Assembly: GCF_008329605.1 (NCBI RefSeq)
Contig: NZ_NPKO01000015.1
Location: forward strand, 1-64,000
Direction of reading: 5' to 3'
DNA: 64,000 nt
Source of the DNA: Mycolicibacterium sp. P9-64
GTDB taxonomy: Bacteria > Actinomycetota > Actinomycetes > Mycobacteriales > Mycobacteriaceae
This document shows, piece after piece, positions 33,656 through 42,119 of the stretch. Numbering within the stretch: the stretch's first letter is position 1; each line of letters opens with the position of its first letter. A program made the position numbers and the translations under genes. Below the pieces are notes generated by a model. The model was not told the origin of the DNA. It did no database searches and saw only the letters and a program-made list of their open reading frames with translations.

Positions 33656-33898
33656 ATGAGAATCAGCCAACTATTTTGCGCGGCAGCGGCCGTTGCTCTG
33701 AGCATGGCATTCACCAGCGCGATTCCGGCCAACGCAGGCCCACTGGACCAAGCATGCGTGCGGCCCGACGGAACCCCGTGCCCACCCATGCCGGCGGGTT
33801 GCGTGCAGGAGAACGGCCTGCCGTGTTCGGGCTCGCTGCCCGACATCAACGCCGCGTGCATGCAGAACCCGGTGGTCTGCCGGTGGCTGATCGGCTGA
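33656..33898 (+). CDS. Small secreted Cys-rich protein
   Basis: An 80-residue protein with a signal peptide (MRISQLFCAAAAVALSMAF, cleavage likely after SAIPANA). The mature 50 residues contain six Cys in a Pro-rich context (CVRPDGTPCPPMPAGC, then C...C...C), suggesting a small disulfide-knit exported protein. Similar short proteins are common in mycobacterial culture filtrates; no function is known to me. Confidence 0.75.
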   Translation: MRISQLFCAAAAVALSMAFTSAIPANAGPLDQACVRPDGTPCPPMPAGCVQENGLPCSGSLPDINAACMQNPVVCRWLIG

Positions 33899-34002
33899 CT
33901 CCTACAGCCTCACGCACGAAACCCAGCACGTTGGCAGTATTTGCGATGCCCGTCGCCGCACTACGATGCAAATCATTTGGAAGCGCGATAGAGAGCCGGT
34001 CC

Positions 34003-34767
34003 GTGGCAGAGCCAACCATCCAGTTTCGCCGCCTCGCCGAGCAGGTCGCCGACCAACTTCGGCGGCGCATCCTGCTCGGCGAACTGGCCGATGGCAGCAT
34101 CCTGCCGAAGGAGGACGAGCTTCTCCTCGAATTCCCCGTCAGCAAGCCGTCCTTGCGCGAAGCCATGCGGATCCTCGAGGCCGAGGGGTTGCTCCGGGTA
34201 CGTCGGGGAAAGCTCGGTGGCGCCGTGGTCCGTCGGCCGAATGCGGCGAACGTGGCGTACACGATCGGTCTGGTGCTCGGCTCGCAGGAGGTCGGCCTTT
34301 CCGACGTGGGTAGTGCACTGCGGCAGGTCGAGCCGGCGTGCGCGGCGCTGTGCGCCGAGCGGGCGGACCGCAAGGACGCCGTCGTCCCGGAGTTGCGCCA
34401 GCTGCACGCCGAGTCGGTCGCTTCGGTCGACGACCTGCAGCGGGCCACATCGGCGAGCCGGCGCTACCACGAAGCGCTGGTCTCGCTGTGCGGCAACCAG
34501 ACCATGATCATGCTCGCGGGTGCGCTCGAAATGCTCTGGTCGGCCCACGAACAAGCCTGGTCGGCTCGGGTGCGCGACCACGGCATCGTCCCCGTCGCCG
34601 AACGCCTCGTGGTGCTCGAGGATCACCTGCGAGTCATCGACGCGATCGACGAGGGCGATGCGCGACGCGCGCGCGATCTGGCCGCGGCACACCTCGCCGA
34701 CGCGCAGCACTACCCGGGATCCTCCGGCGTCGTCGATCCGTCGATGGTGCGCAACTGGGCCCAGTGA
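34003..34767 (+). CDS. GntR-family regulator of the FadR/FCD type
   Basis: A 254-residue repressor with an N-terminal winged helix (AEQVADQLRRRILLGELADG, SKPSLREAMRILEAEGLLRV) and an all-helical FCD effector domain with metal-type His positions (RRYHEALVSLCGN, LEDHLRVIDAIDEGDARRAR, AAHLADAQH). I start at GTG 34003 by homology; the frame is open upstream. It lies 133 bases before and in the same direction as the acyl-CoA ligase operon, its most likely target. It is also the only FCD regulator in the window that could bind the palindromic operators of the oxalate island. Confidence 0.88.
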   Translation: MAEPTIQFRRLAEQVADQLRRRILLGELADGSILPKEDELLLEFPVSKPSLREAMRILEAEGLLRVRRGKLGGAVVRRPNAANVAYTIGLVLGSQEVGLSDVGSALRQVEPACAALCAERADRKDAVVPELRQLHAESVASVDDLQRATSASRRYHEALVSLCGNQTMIMLAGALEMLWSAHEQAWSARVRDHGIVPVAERLVVLEDHLRVIDAIDEGDARRARDLAAAHLADAQHYPGSSGVVDPSMVRNWAQ

Positions 34768-34783
34768 CTTCTCCCCGTCGCGT

Positions 34784-34868
34784 CGCTTGCCCAAAACCCG
34801 TCGGGCCCGAGCCGGCCCGGGCGCGCCCCTTCTCCACTGTTTCGCTTGCCCATTTTCACTTGCCCATT
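34784..34868. repeat. Three copies of CTTGCCCA upstream of the ligase operon
   Basis: CGCTTGCCCA occurs at 34784-34793, and CTTGCCCATT at 34845-34854 and 34859-34868, the last two exactly 14 bases apart. They lie just upstream of the promoter and could be direct-repeat binding sites for an activator or for the FCD regulator. Confidence 0.45.
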
Positions 34869-34894
34869 GACGCGCGCCCTCATTTTCATATGAT
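34867..34894 (+). promoter_or_regulatory. Leaderless promoter of the acyl-CoA ligase operon
   Basis: TTGACG (34867-34872), a 16-base spacer, and TATGAT (34889-34894) form a good sigma-A-type promoter. Only six bases separate the -10 from ATG 34901, so transcription should begin on the start codon. There is no Shine-Dalgarno sequence. Confidence 0.75.
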
Positions 34895-34900
34895 TTGGTA

Positions 34901-36505
34901 ATGGTCGTCGATGCCGCCGCCGTGACGGGTGACGAGGCTGCTCGCTACCGCGCCAACGGCTGGTGGTCGGACACCACGTTGTCGGACTGCATTCGACGCA
35001 ATGCAACGTCGTCGCCCGACAAACCCGCCTATGTCGACTTCTCGCTCGAGGCTCCAGCCCGCGTGCTCACCTGGTCGGAGTTCGACCGCGCCGCCACCAA
35101 CCTCGCCACCCAACTGCAGGGCACGGGAGTGGCACCCGGCGACGGCGTGGCGTTGTGGCACTGCGACAGCTCGGAGATCCACGTCCTGCTATCCGCCATC
35201 GAACGCTGCGGTGCCGTGGCGGTGGGACTCGGAGCCCGTGCGGGCGTGCGCGAGGTGACCCACATCCTGCGGACCACGACGCCGTCGCTGATCGTCAGCG
35301 ACGCGGCACGTCGCGGGCAGGCGGCCCTGGCGGCCGACGACAGTGGTCTCCCGCTGCGCGCCGTCGCACTCGGGGAACGTTCGGGCGATCTGTTCATCGA
35401 CCCCCGCCTGCCGGGTACGGCTGATCTGTCCCCCATCGGGCCCGACGGCCCCTTCCTCATCAACTCCACGTCGGGCACCACTGGCACGCCCAAATGCGTT
35501 GTCCATAACCAGAATCGCTGGTACTACTTCCACCAGAAGGCAGTCGCCAACGGCGAGCTCACCGCCGACGACGTCTTCCTTCCCGTCATTCCGACGCCGT
35601 TCGGGTTCGGCATCTGGACATCGCACACCACGCCCATCTACCTTGGCGCCACCGCGGTTAGGACCGACCGCTTCGATCCCGTGGCGACGTGCGCCGCGAT
35701 TGCTCAGCGGCGCGTGACGGTGTTGTGTTGTGTCAGTACCCAGTTGGCGATGATCCTGGCCAACCCGGCATTCCGGGAGTACGACCTCACCAGCTTGCGC
35801 GTCGTCTTCACCGGCGGCGAACCGCTTCCCTACACGCAGGCTGCGCAGTTCGAGGAGCTGAGCGGAGCAACGATCCTGCAGTTCTACGGGTCCAACGAGA
35901 CCGGAATGTTGAGCGCGACCACCGTGGCGGACACCCTGCACCGCCGGCTTCGCACCGCAGGGCGCATCGTGCCAGAGATGGGCGTACGGCTGTTCGACGG
36001 CGACGAAGACGTCACGGAATCCGGTCGTGGACAACCGGTTTGTCGCGGCCCAGCCCTCAGCCTTGGTTATCTCGGCGGCACCGACCACGACAAGCTGTTC
36101 ACCAGGGCCGGCCAGATGCGGATGGGCGACATCTGCGAACTGGACGCCGACGGATATCTCACGCTCACGGGCCGCACGTCGGACTTCATCGTGCGCGGCG
36201 GAAAGAACATCAGCGCCGTCGCCGTGGAGGAGGTCGTCGCGACGCATCCCGCCGTCGCGGTGGCGGCGGCGGTGCCGATGCCCGATCCCGTGTTCGGCGA
36301 ACGGGTGTGCGCGTTCATCGAGTTGAAGCACGGCGGCACCCTCGACCTGCCCACGCTCACGGAGCACCTGCTGGCGCTTGGTGTCTCCAAGGAGCTGCTG
36401 CCCGAACGACTCGAAGTGCTCGAAGAACTGCCCCGCTCCTCGGGCGGCAAGGTCGCCAAAGGCCAACTTCGAGAAGACATCCGATCAATACTGGAGCGAG
36501 CATGA
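34901..36505 (+). CDS. Acyl-CoA ligase (AMP-forming), substrate unknown
   Basis: A 534-residue ANL-superfamily enzyme. The AMP-binding P-loop is NSTSGTTGTPKCVVHN, the A5 motif QFYGSNETGML, the A7/A8 hinge MRMGDICELD and GRTSDFIVRGGKNIS, and the A10 Lys in RSSGGKVAKGQL. It would activate a carboxylic acid to its CoA thioester with ATP. The start is set by the leaderless promoter. It overlaps the aldolase-like gene by four bases and heads a three-gene catabolic operon. Relation to CaiC/benzoate-type ligases is loose, so the substrate is open. Confidence 0.88.
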   Translation: MVVDAAAVTGDEAARYRANGWWSDTTLSDCIRRNATSSPDKPAYVDFSLEAPARVLTWSEFDRAATNLATQLQGTGVAPGDGVALWHCDSSEIHVLLSAIERCGAVAVGLGARAGVREVTHILRTTTPSLIVSDAARRGQAALAADDSGLPLRAVALGERSGDLFIDPRLPGTADLSPIGPDGPFLINSTSGTTGTPKCVVHNQNRWYYFHQKAVANGELTADDVFLPVIPTPFGFGIWTSHTTPIYLGATAVRTDRFDPVATCAAIAQRRVTVLCCVSTQLAMILANPAFREYDLTSLRVVFTGGEPLPYTQAAQFEELSGATILQFYGSNETGMLSATTVADTLHRRLRTAGRIVPEMGVRLFDGDEDVTESGRGQPVCRGPALSLGYLGGTDHDKLFTRAGQMRMGDICELDADGYLTLTGRTSDFIVRGGKNISAVAVEEVVATHPAVAVAAAVPMPDPVFGERVCAFIELKHGGTLDLPTLTEHLLALGVSKELLPERLEVLEELPRSSGGKVAKGQLREDIRSILERA

Positions 36506-37287
36506 GTACAGAGGATGTGCGACTCGGTGGCCTTGGCGTCTGGGCTCCGTCGAAGGTGCCACCCATCAGGCCCCCCGAATCACCTGACCTCACCGACGAA
36601 CAGAAACTCGCGGTGGCGTTCCGCCACCTCGCCGACATCGGCTTCGCCGAGAACATGGCAGGCCACATCACCTGGCAGCGCGACGGCCAGACCGACATGT
36701 TCGTCAATCCGTGGGGATTGTGGTGGCAGGAGCTGACCGCATCCGACATCTGCGTCGTCGACGAGGACGCACACGTGGTCAGCGGACGCTGGGACGTCAC
36801 GCCCGCCATCCACCTCCACACCGAACTGCACCGGCTTCGACCCGACGCCAGGGTGGTGATCCACAACCATCCCTATTACGTCAGCCTGATAGCTGCGCTG
36901 GGCATGCTGCCCGAACTCGTCCACCAGACCGGCTCGCTGTTCCTCGACGACATGTACCTACTCGACAGGTACGACGGTGAGATCGACGCCCCTTGGCGTG
37001 CAGTCGAACTCGCCACCCAGATCGGTTCGGCCAACCTGGCGATCCTGGCCAATCACGGTGCCATCGTCACCGGACGCAACCTGGCCGAAGCGGTCTACCG
37101 GGCGGCGTCCATCGAGCGAGTGTGCCGGCTCGCCTATGACGTGATGCTCACTGGGCGGACCCCGTCGCCCATGAACCGCGGCGACATGGTCGGCATGCAG
37201 GCCTCGCTCATCGAACGCGCCGCCGACGTGTACTGGGCCGGGGCGGCCCGCATGACCATCAAGGCCGACCGCAGCGTCCTGGACTGA
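36502..37287 (+). CDS. Class II aldolase/adducin-family protein
   Basis: A 261-residue protein of the fuculose-aldolase fold. Zinc-ligand histidines are in HLHTELHRLRP, HNHPYYVSL and ILANHGAIVTG, and the N-terminal block FRHLADIGFAENMAGHITW is typical. Members are aldolases, decarboxylases or epimerases acting on hydroxy-acids. It is translationally coupled to the ligase (ATGA) and precedes an amidohydrolase. Together they suggest breakdown of a hydroxylated or cyclic acid by ligation, C-C cleavage or decarboxylation, and hydrolysis. Confidence 0.85.
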   Translation: MSTEDVRLGGLGVWAPSKVPPIRPPESPDLTDEQKLAVAFRHLADIGFAENMAGHITWQRDGQTDMFVNPWGLWWQELTASDICVVDEDAHVVSGRWDVTPAIHLHTELHRLRPDARVVIHNHPYYVSLIAALGMLPELVHQTGSLFLDDMYLLDRYDGEIDAPWRAVELATQIGSANLAILANHGAIVTGRNLAEAVYRAASIERVCRLAYDVMLTGRTPSPMNRGDMVGMQASLIERAADVYWAGAARMTIKADRSVLD

Positions 37288-37319
37288 CCGGATCGACGAC
37301 AAGAGAAGGAGATTGGCCC

Positions 37320-38588
37320 ATGGCTTCCATCGACGAGATGTCGGCGAACCTGAGCTTCACCACGGCGAAGACCGGAGCTGAGCGCACCGTCACGTTCCTG
37401 CCAGAACCCGAACGGGCCGAACGCAAGTACACGGTCATCTCCGTCGACGACCACATCGTCGAACCGCCTGACACCTTCGAGGGGCGCGTGGCGCAGAAGT
37501 TCGCCGACCGCGTCCCGCGGGTAGTCGACACCGACGACGGGGGCCAGACGTGGATCTACGACGGACAGTCGCTGCCCAACGTGGGCTTCAACGCCGTCGT
37601 CGGCAGGCCGGTCTCCGAGTACGGGTTCGAGCCAACCCGGTTCGACGAAATGCGGCGTGGGGCTTGGGACATCCACGCGCGCGTAGCGGACATGGACCTC
37701 AACGGCGTGTATGCGTCGCTGAACTTCCCGTCGTTCCTTCCGGGCTTCGCGGGTCAACGTCTGCAGCAGGTGACGAAGGACCGCGATCTCGCGATGGCGT
37801 CGGTAAGGGCGTGGAACGACTGGCACATCGAGGCATGGGCGGGCGCCTACCCGGACCGGATCATTCCGTGTCAGTTGCCCTGGCTGCTCGACCCCGAAGT
37901 CGGCGCGAAGATGATTCGCGAGAACGCCGAGCGCGGGTTCCACGCCGTGACGTTCAGCGAGAACCCGGCGATGCTGGGCCTTCCCACCATCCACTCTGGG
38001 TACTGGGAACCGCTGATGGCGGCCTGCGCAGAGACCGGAACGGTGGTGAACCTGCACATCGGGTCGTCGGGTACGTCGCCGTCGACCACCGACGACGCGC
38101 CGCCGGACGTGCAAGGGGTCTTGTTCTTCGCCTACGCCATCTCGGCAGCGGTGGACTGGCTGTACTCCGGGGTGTGCACCAGGTACCCGGACCTGAAGAT
38201 CTGCATGTCCGAAGGCGGGATCGGTTGGGTGGCTGGTCTTCTCGATCGACTCGACCACATGCTGAGCTACCACGAGATGTACGGCACCTGGCGCAATCTC
38301 GGTGAGACGCTCACCCCTGCGGAGGTATTCAAGCGGAACTTCTGGTTCTGTGCGGTGGAGGACCAGTCGTCGTTCATCCAATACGAACGGATCGGCGAGG
38401 ACAACATCTTGCTCGAGGCCGACTACCCACACTGCGACTCGACGTGGCCGCACACCCAGCGCAAGATCCACGAAGAGATCAACGGGTTGCCCGACGACAT
38501 CATCCGAAAGGTGACCTGGGAGAACGCATCGCGGCTCTATCAGCATCCCGTGCCCAAGGCCGTTCAGGAGAACCCGGACGCATACTGA
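37320..38588 (+). CDS. Amidohydrolase-2 family metal-dependent hydrolase/decarboxylase
   Basis: A 422-residue TIM-barrel protein. The N-terminal metal motif DxH is in VISVDDHIVEPPD, later ligand regions are NLHIGSSG and LLEADYPHCDSTWP. The family includes aromatic acid decarboxylases and ring-opening hydrolases, as well as many uncharacterised mycobacterial members. A GAAGGAG site sits in the 32-base gap after the aldolase-like gene, making a three-gene operon. The reaction cannot be assigned. Confidence 0.85.
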   Translation: MASIDEMSANLSFTTAKTGAERTVTFLPEPERAERKYTVISVDDHIVEPPDTFEGRVAQKFADRVPRVVDTDDGGQTWIYDGQSLPNVGFNAVVGRPVSEYGFEPTRFDEMRRGAWDIHARVADMDLNGVYASLNFPSFLPGFAGQRLQQVTKDRDLAMASVRAWNDWHIEAWAGAYPDRIIPCQLPWLLDPEVGAKMIRENAERGFHAVTFSENPAMLGLPTIHSGYWEPLMAACAETGTVVNLHIGSSGTSPSTTDDAPPDVQGVLFFAYAISAAVDWLYSGVCTRYPDLKICMSEGGIGWVAGLLDRLDHMLSYHEMYGTWRNLGETLTPAEVFKRNFWFCAVEDQSSFIQYERIGEDNILLEADYPHCDSTWPHTQRKIHEEINGLPDDIIRKVTWENASRLYQHPVPKAVQENPDAY

Positions 38589-38629
38589 ACTGACAGCGAT
38601 CTGCTAGCTCCGGTCTTCAGACTGGACAC

Positions 38630-40051
38630 GTGCCGCCGAACGGTCCGCCGCCACCTTCACCACGGGTTCCGGAACCCATCCTGATGCCACGGTTGCCGGA
38701 TCCCGACTTCAGCAAGTTCGGCCAGGGCGTCTCGCTGTTGGGTGGCTGGTTTCCGATCACCATCGAGATCGTCTCGATCATCGTGTTGATCGTTGCCATC
38801 GGCTGGCGGACCAAACGCTGGCGGCTGGTATGGGTACCGGTCAGCGCGGCCGTCGGCGTGCTCGCCGCTCTCGGTGCGCGGACGTGGACGAACTCGCAAG
38901 GACTGGCATCCGATCCCGCGCCACTGCGGCTGTGGGTGTGGACTGCGGTGGCCGCCGCCACGATTGCGCTAGCGGCGTTGGGATTCCGGTCGGCACCGTG
39001 GTGGCGGCGGACAGTGTCGCTGCTGGCCATCCCCCTCACCCTGATCAGTACGCTCACCGTGCTCAACCAGTGGGTGGGCTACTACCCAACCCTGCAGAAG
39101 GCGTGGGGCGATCTGACGTCGGGGCCACTCCCCGACCAGACCGACGCCAAGAAGCTGCCCGGCCTGCGCAACACCCATCCCGACACGGGCAAGCTGGTCG
39201 CGGTCGACATTCCCGACACGGGCAGCGGATTCACACACCGCACCGAGTACGTGTACCTGCCACCTGTCTGGTTCGCCGGAGCCGCTCCACCCCAACTTCC
39301 CGCGGTGATGATGATCGCGGGCGAATTCAGCAACCCCACCAACTGGATCCGCACCGGCAATGCGATCGGCGTAATCGACGACTACGCCAAGACCCACGGT
39401 GGCACGGCCCCGGTGTTCGTCTTCGTCGACTCCAGCGGAAGCTTCAACAACGACACCGAATGTGTCGACGGACCGCGGGGCAACGCAGCCGACCACCTCG
39501 TGAAGGAGGTCCGGCCATACGTGATCTCGCAGTTCGGTACGTCGCCGGACCCCGCCAACTGGGGCGTCGTCGGCTGGTCCGCGGGCGGGACGTGTGCGAT
39601 CGACCTGACGGTGATGCATCCCGAGCTGTTCACCACCTTCGAGGACATCGGTGGCGATCGCGGGCCCAACTCGGGCACCAAACAGCAGACCATCGACCGG
39701 CTCTACGGCGGTGACGCCGCGGTATGGGATGCCTACGACCCGCGCACGGTGATGGCCAAGCACGGGCCGTACAGCGGTGTCGCGGGGTACTTCGACGACT
39801 CGCAGGAGCCTGCCGACGACAAGTCGAAGAACCTGCCCGACCGCCCTCAGGATCGGCCCGCACCGGTGGGATTTGGCGGCCACGACGACGCCGATGAGTT
39901 TCGGGAGAAGGGCGCCGTGCCCGACCTCTGCGCGGCAGCACTCACCGTGAACATCGGGTGTGCCCTGCACGTGTACACCGGCTATCACACATGGCAGTTC
40001 GGCGCCCGCGCCTTCGCCGACGGGCTGCCATGGCTTGCACAGCGGGTGTAG
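38630..40051 (+). CDS. Membrane-anchored alpha/beta-hydrolase, esterase-D/antigen-85-like
   Basis: A 473-residue protein with a Pro-rich N-terminus, four membrane helices between about residues 40 and 150 (ITIEIVSIIVLIVAIGW, then three more), and an extracytoplasmic esterase domain. The nucleophile is in VVGWSAGGTCAID, acid and base candidates follow in the C-terminal part (GYHTWQFGARAF carries the likely His). The fold resembles mycolyltransferase/esterase family proteins of mycobacteria. GTG 38630 or ATG 38684 may be the start; ribosome sites are poor for both. Role in envelope lipid processing is inferred. Confidence 0.82.
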   Translation: MPPNGPPPPSPRVPEPILMPRLPDPDFSKFGQGVSLLGGWFPITIEIVSIIVLIVAIGWRTKRWRLVWVPVSAAVGVLAALGARTWTNSQGLASDPAPLRLWVWTAVAAATIALAALGFRSAPWWRRTVSLLAIPLTLISTLTVLNQWVGYYPTLQKAWGDLTSGPLPDQTDAKKLPGLRNTHPDTGKLVAVDIPDTGSGFTHRTEYVYLPPVWFAGAAPPQLPAVMMIAGEFSNPTNWIRTGNAIGVIDDYAKTHGGTAPVFVFVDSSGSFNNDTECVDGPRGNAADHLVKEVRPYVISQFGTSPDPANWGVVGWSAGGTCAIDLTVMHPELFTTFEDIGGDRGPNSGTKQQTIDRLYGGDAAVWDAYDPRTVMAKHGPYSGVAGYFDDSQEPADDKSKNLPDRPQDRPAPVGFGGHDDADEFREKGAVPDLCAAALTVNIGCALHVYTGYHTWQFGARAFADGLPWLAQRV

Positions 40052-40280
40052 TTGTCGCGCAATGGGAGTCGACCGCGTTGAGATTGTGTGCACGGTCGCT
40101 GCCGTGATCTGGTTGCGACCCTGAGCGCCATCTCGACGAGCGGCGCTTGCAACCCGCCTGACCTGCGGATACCGGCTAGCCGGAAGACCGGTTTGGGTGT
40201 CACCTGTGACGACTCGCAGGCCCCGGCGGGCCAAGATTGAGTCAGTCCAAGAAGGGCGACCCACGAGTCAGGAGAACATC

Positions 40281-40487
40281 ATGAAGGTCACGGCCAAGCA
40301 CATCGCACCCTGGTTGACCGCAGCGGGGATCGGCGCAGCGATCTTTCTGGCACCCATCGCCAGCGCCAACACCGACCCCCTGACGCCATCTGGCACCGAT
40401 CCCCACAGCCCCTACGTGACGGGCTACCACGTGTCGGACCACGACGAGACGTACACCACGAACGGCCAACTCGACAATCCGTTCTGA
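40281..40487 (+). CDS. Small secreted protein, first of a tandem pair
   Basis: A 68-residue protein with a signal peptide (MKVTAKHIAPWLTAAGIGAA, cut near ASA/NTDPL) and a short mature part TDPLTPSGTDPHSPYVTGYH followed by an acidic tail. It starts at ATG 40281 after AGGAGA. Its close relative at 40520 shares the pattern IASA-TDPxTPxGTDPxSP. Function unknown. Confidence 0.8.
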   Translation: MKVTAKHIAPWLTAAGIGAAIFLAPIASANTDPLTPSGTDPHSPYVTGYHVSDHDETYTTNGQLDNPF

Positions 40488-40519
40488 GCGTGACAGCCGC
40501 ACCACGAGAGGAGTCCACG

Positions 40520-40705
40520 ATGAAGTCGATGACGAAGTACTTCGCGCCGCTGGTCGCCGCGGCCGCAATCGGTGCCACCGTTGCGCTCGCGCCCATCGCC
40601 AGCGCTGACACCGATCCCGTCACGCCATACGGCACCGACCCGACCAGCCCGGCCATCTTCGGGTATCACACGTGGTTCGGGGACGATACGGACGTGCCGT
40701 TCTGA
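40520..40705 (+). CDS. Small secreted protein, second of a tandem pair
   Basis: A 61-residue paralog of the preceding gene: signal peptide MKSMTKYFAPLVAAAAIGAT, then DTDPVTPYGTDPTSPAIFGYH and an acidic end. The ribosome site is GAGAGGAG. The two genes are 32 bases apart and probably co-transcribed; they arose by local duplication. Confidence 0.8.
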   Translation: MKSMTKYFAPLVAAAAIGATVALAPIASADTDPVTPYGTDPTSPAIFGYHTWFGDDTDVPF

Positions 40706-40719
40706 TCCAATGTGTGAAC

Positions 40720-40759
40720 GAGGATGCCCCCTGCCCAGGCCTTGGCGGGGGGCATCCTC
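40720..40759 (+). terminator. Terminator after the small secreted pair
   Basis: A 12-bp stem GAGGATGCCCCC / GGGGGCATCCTC with a 16-base loop is followed by ATTT. It begins 15 bases after the stop codon. Confidence 0.8.
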
Positions 40760-40898
40760 ATTTCGCACTCCTCGAGAGCGAGGCTTGCGCGGATACGACG
40801 CCGCCCCACCCGCGGCGGCAGTTCGGGTCCGCACCAACGTCGCATCCGTCGAACCTCGACACAGGACGTGCTGAATGCGATCGGCGTAGCGTGACGCC

Positions 40899-42113
40899 AT
40901 GGCATCGGCGGCTTCACGCGTTCTCGTTCTCGGGTCCGGGTTCTCCGGGTTGTGGGCCGCGCTCGGCGCGGCGCGCCGGCTGGACGAGCTCGGCGCGGCC
41001 AACGGCACGGTCGACGTCACCGTCGTCAGCTCGCAGCCGTTCCACGACATTCGGGTCCGCAACTACGAGGCAGATCTGAGCCCGTGTCGAATCCCGTTGC
41101 AAGGCCTGCTCGAACCGGCAGGAATCAGGCAGATCACCGCCGTCGTGACCGGAATCGACGCCTCGGCCGCCACGGTCACCACGGCCGACGGCACAACCCT
41201 CGGCTACGACCGCCTCGTACTTGCGGTGGGCAGTGGTGTGGCCAAGCCCGACCTGCCTGGGCTCGCGGAGTTCGGGTACGACATCGACACCTACGACGGC
41301 GCGATGAAGCTGCAGGCCCACGTCCGCGATCTAGCCGACCGCCCGAAGGATCCCGCCGTCACGACGGCGGTGGTCGTCGGCGCAGGCCTCACCGGTATCG
41401 AGATCGCCACCGAACTGCCTGCGATGTTGTCGGACGCGCTCGGTGTCACCCCGCGGGTGATCCTGGTCGACCACAATCCTCGGGTCGGATCGGACATGGG
41501 CGATTCGGCACGCCCCGTGATCGAGGAAGCGTTGGCGCAGAACGGCGTTGAGACCATGACCGGGGTTGGGGTGTCCGCCGTCGACGAGCGCAGCGTGACG
41601 CTGTCGACCGGCGAGGTCCTTCCCGCGGCCACGGTGGTGTGGTGCGCCGGGATGCGGGCCAACCCATTGACCGCGCAGTTCGGGGTGCCGCGCGACCGGC
41701 TGGGCAGGCTGCCCGTCGACGACTTCCTGCGCGTCGAGGGCATCGAGCACGTGTTCGCCGCCGGCGACGTCGCCGTGGCGAAGATGGACGACGAGCATGT
41801 CTCGGTGATGTCATGCCAGCACGGCCGTCCGATGGGCCGCTACGCCGGCTACAACGTGATCAGCGACCTGTTGGGTGCACCCATGCTTGCGCTGCGAATC
41901 CCTTGGTATGTCACGGTTCTCGACCTGGGGCCGGCCGGCGCGGTGTACACCGAGGGCTGGGATCGGCGGGTCGTCAGCACCGGCGCAACGGCCAAGGCCA
42001 CAAAGCAGGTCATCAACGGCGAACGCATCTATCCCCCACTCACCGGCGACCGAGCCGCCCTGCTTGCGGCCGCTGCCCCGGAGCTCCAAGCTCCGCCCGC
42101 ATACCAGCGTTGA
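40899..42113 (+). CDS. NDH-2-like FAD-dependent pyridine nucleotide oxidoreductase
   Basis: A 404-residue flavoprotein with two Rossmann folds: FAD loop VLVLGSGFSGLWAALGAA at the N-terminus, NAD loop AVVVGAGLTGIEIATELPAM near residue 155, and the second FAD motif EHVFAAGDVAVAK. The family covers type II NADH dehydrogenases and related quinone or sulfide reductases. The C-terminal membrane-anchoring helix of true NDH-2 is not evident. It ends six bases from the convergent gene at 42120. Confidence 0.87.
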   Translation: MASAASRVLVLGSGFSGLWAALGAARRLDELGAANGTVDVTVVSSQPFHDIRVRNYEADLSPCRIPLQGLLEPAGIRQITAVVTGIDASAATVTTADGTTLGYDRLVLAVGSGVAKPDLPGLAEFGYDIDTYDGAMKLQAHVRDLADRPKDPAVTTAVVVGAGLTGIEIATELPAMLSDALGVTPRVILVDHNPRVGSDMGDSARPVIEEALAQNGVETMTGVGVSAVDERSVTLSTGEVLPAATVVWCAGMRANPLTAQFGVPRDRLGRLPVDDFLRVEGIEHVFAAGDVAVAKMDDEHVSVMSCQHGRPMGRYAGYNVISDLLGAPMLALRIPWYVTVLDLGPAGAVYTEGWDRRVVSTGATAKATKQVINGERIYPPLTGDRAALLAAAAPELQAPPAYQR

Positions 42114-42119
42114 CCGTAG

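Noticed and set aside
37134..38546. 470-codon minus-strand frame opposite the amidohydrolase
   Set aside because: Shadow of the amidohydrolase with typical Arg/Val/Asp bias and no ribosome site.
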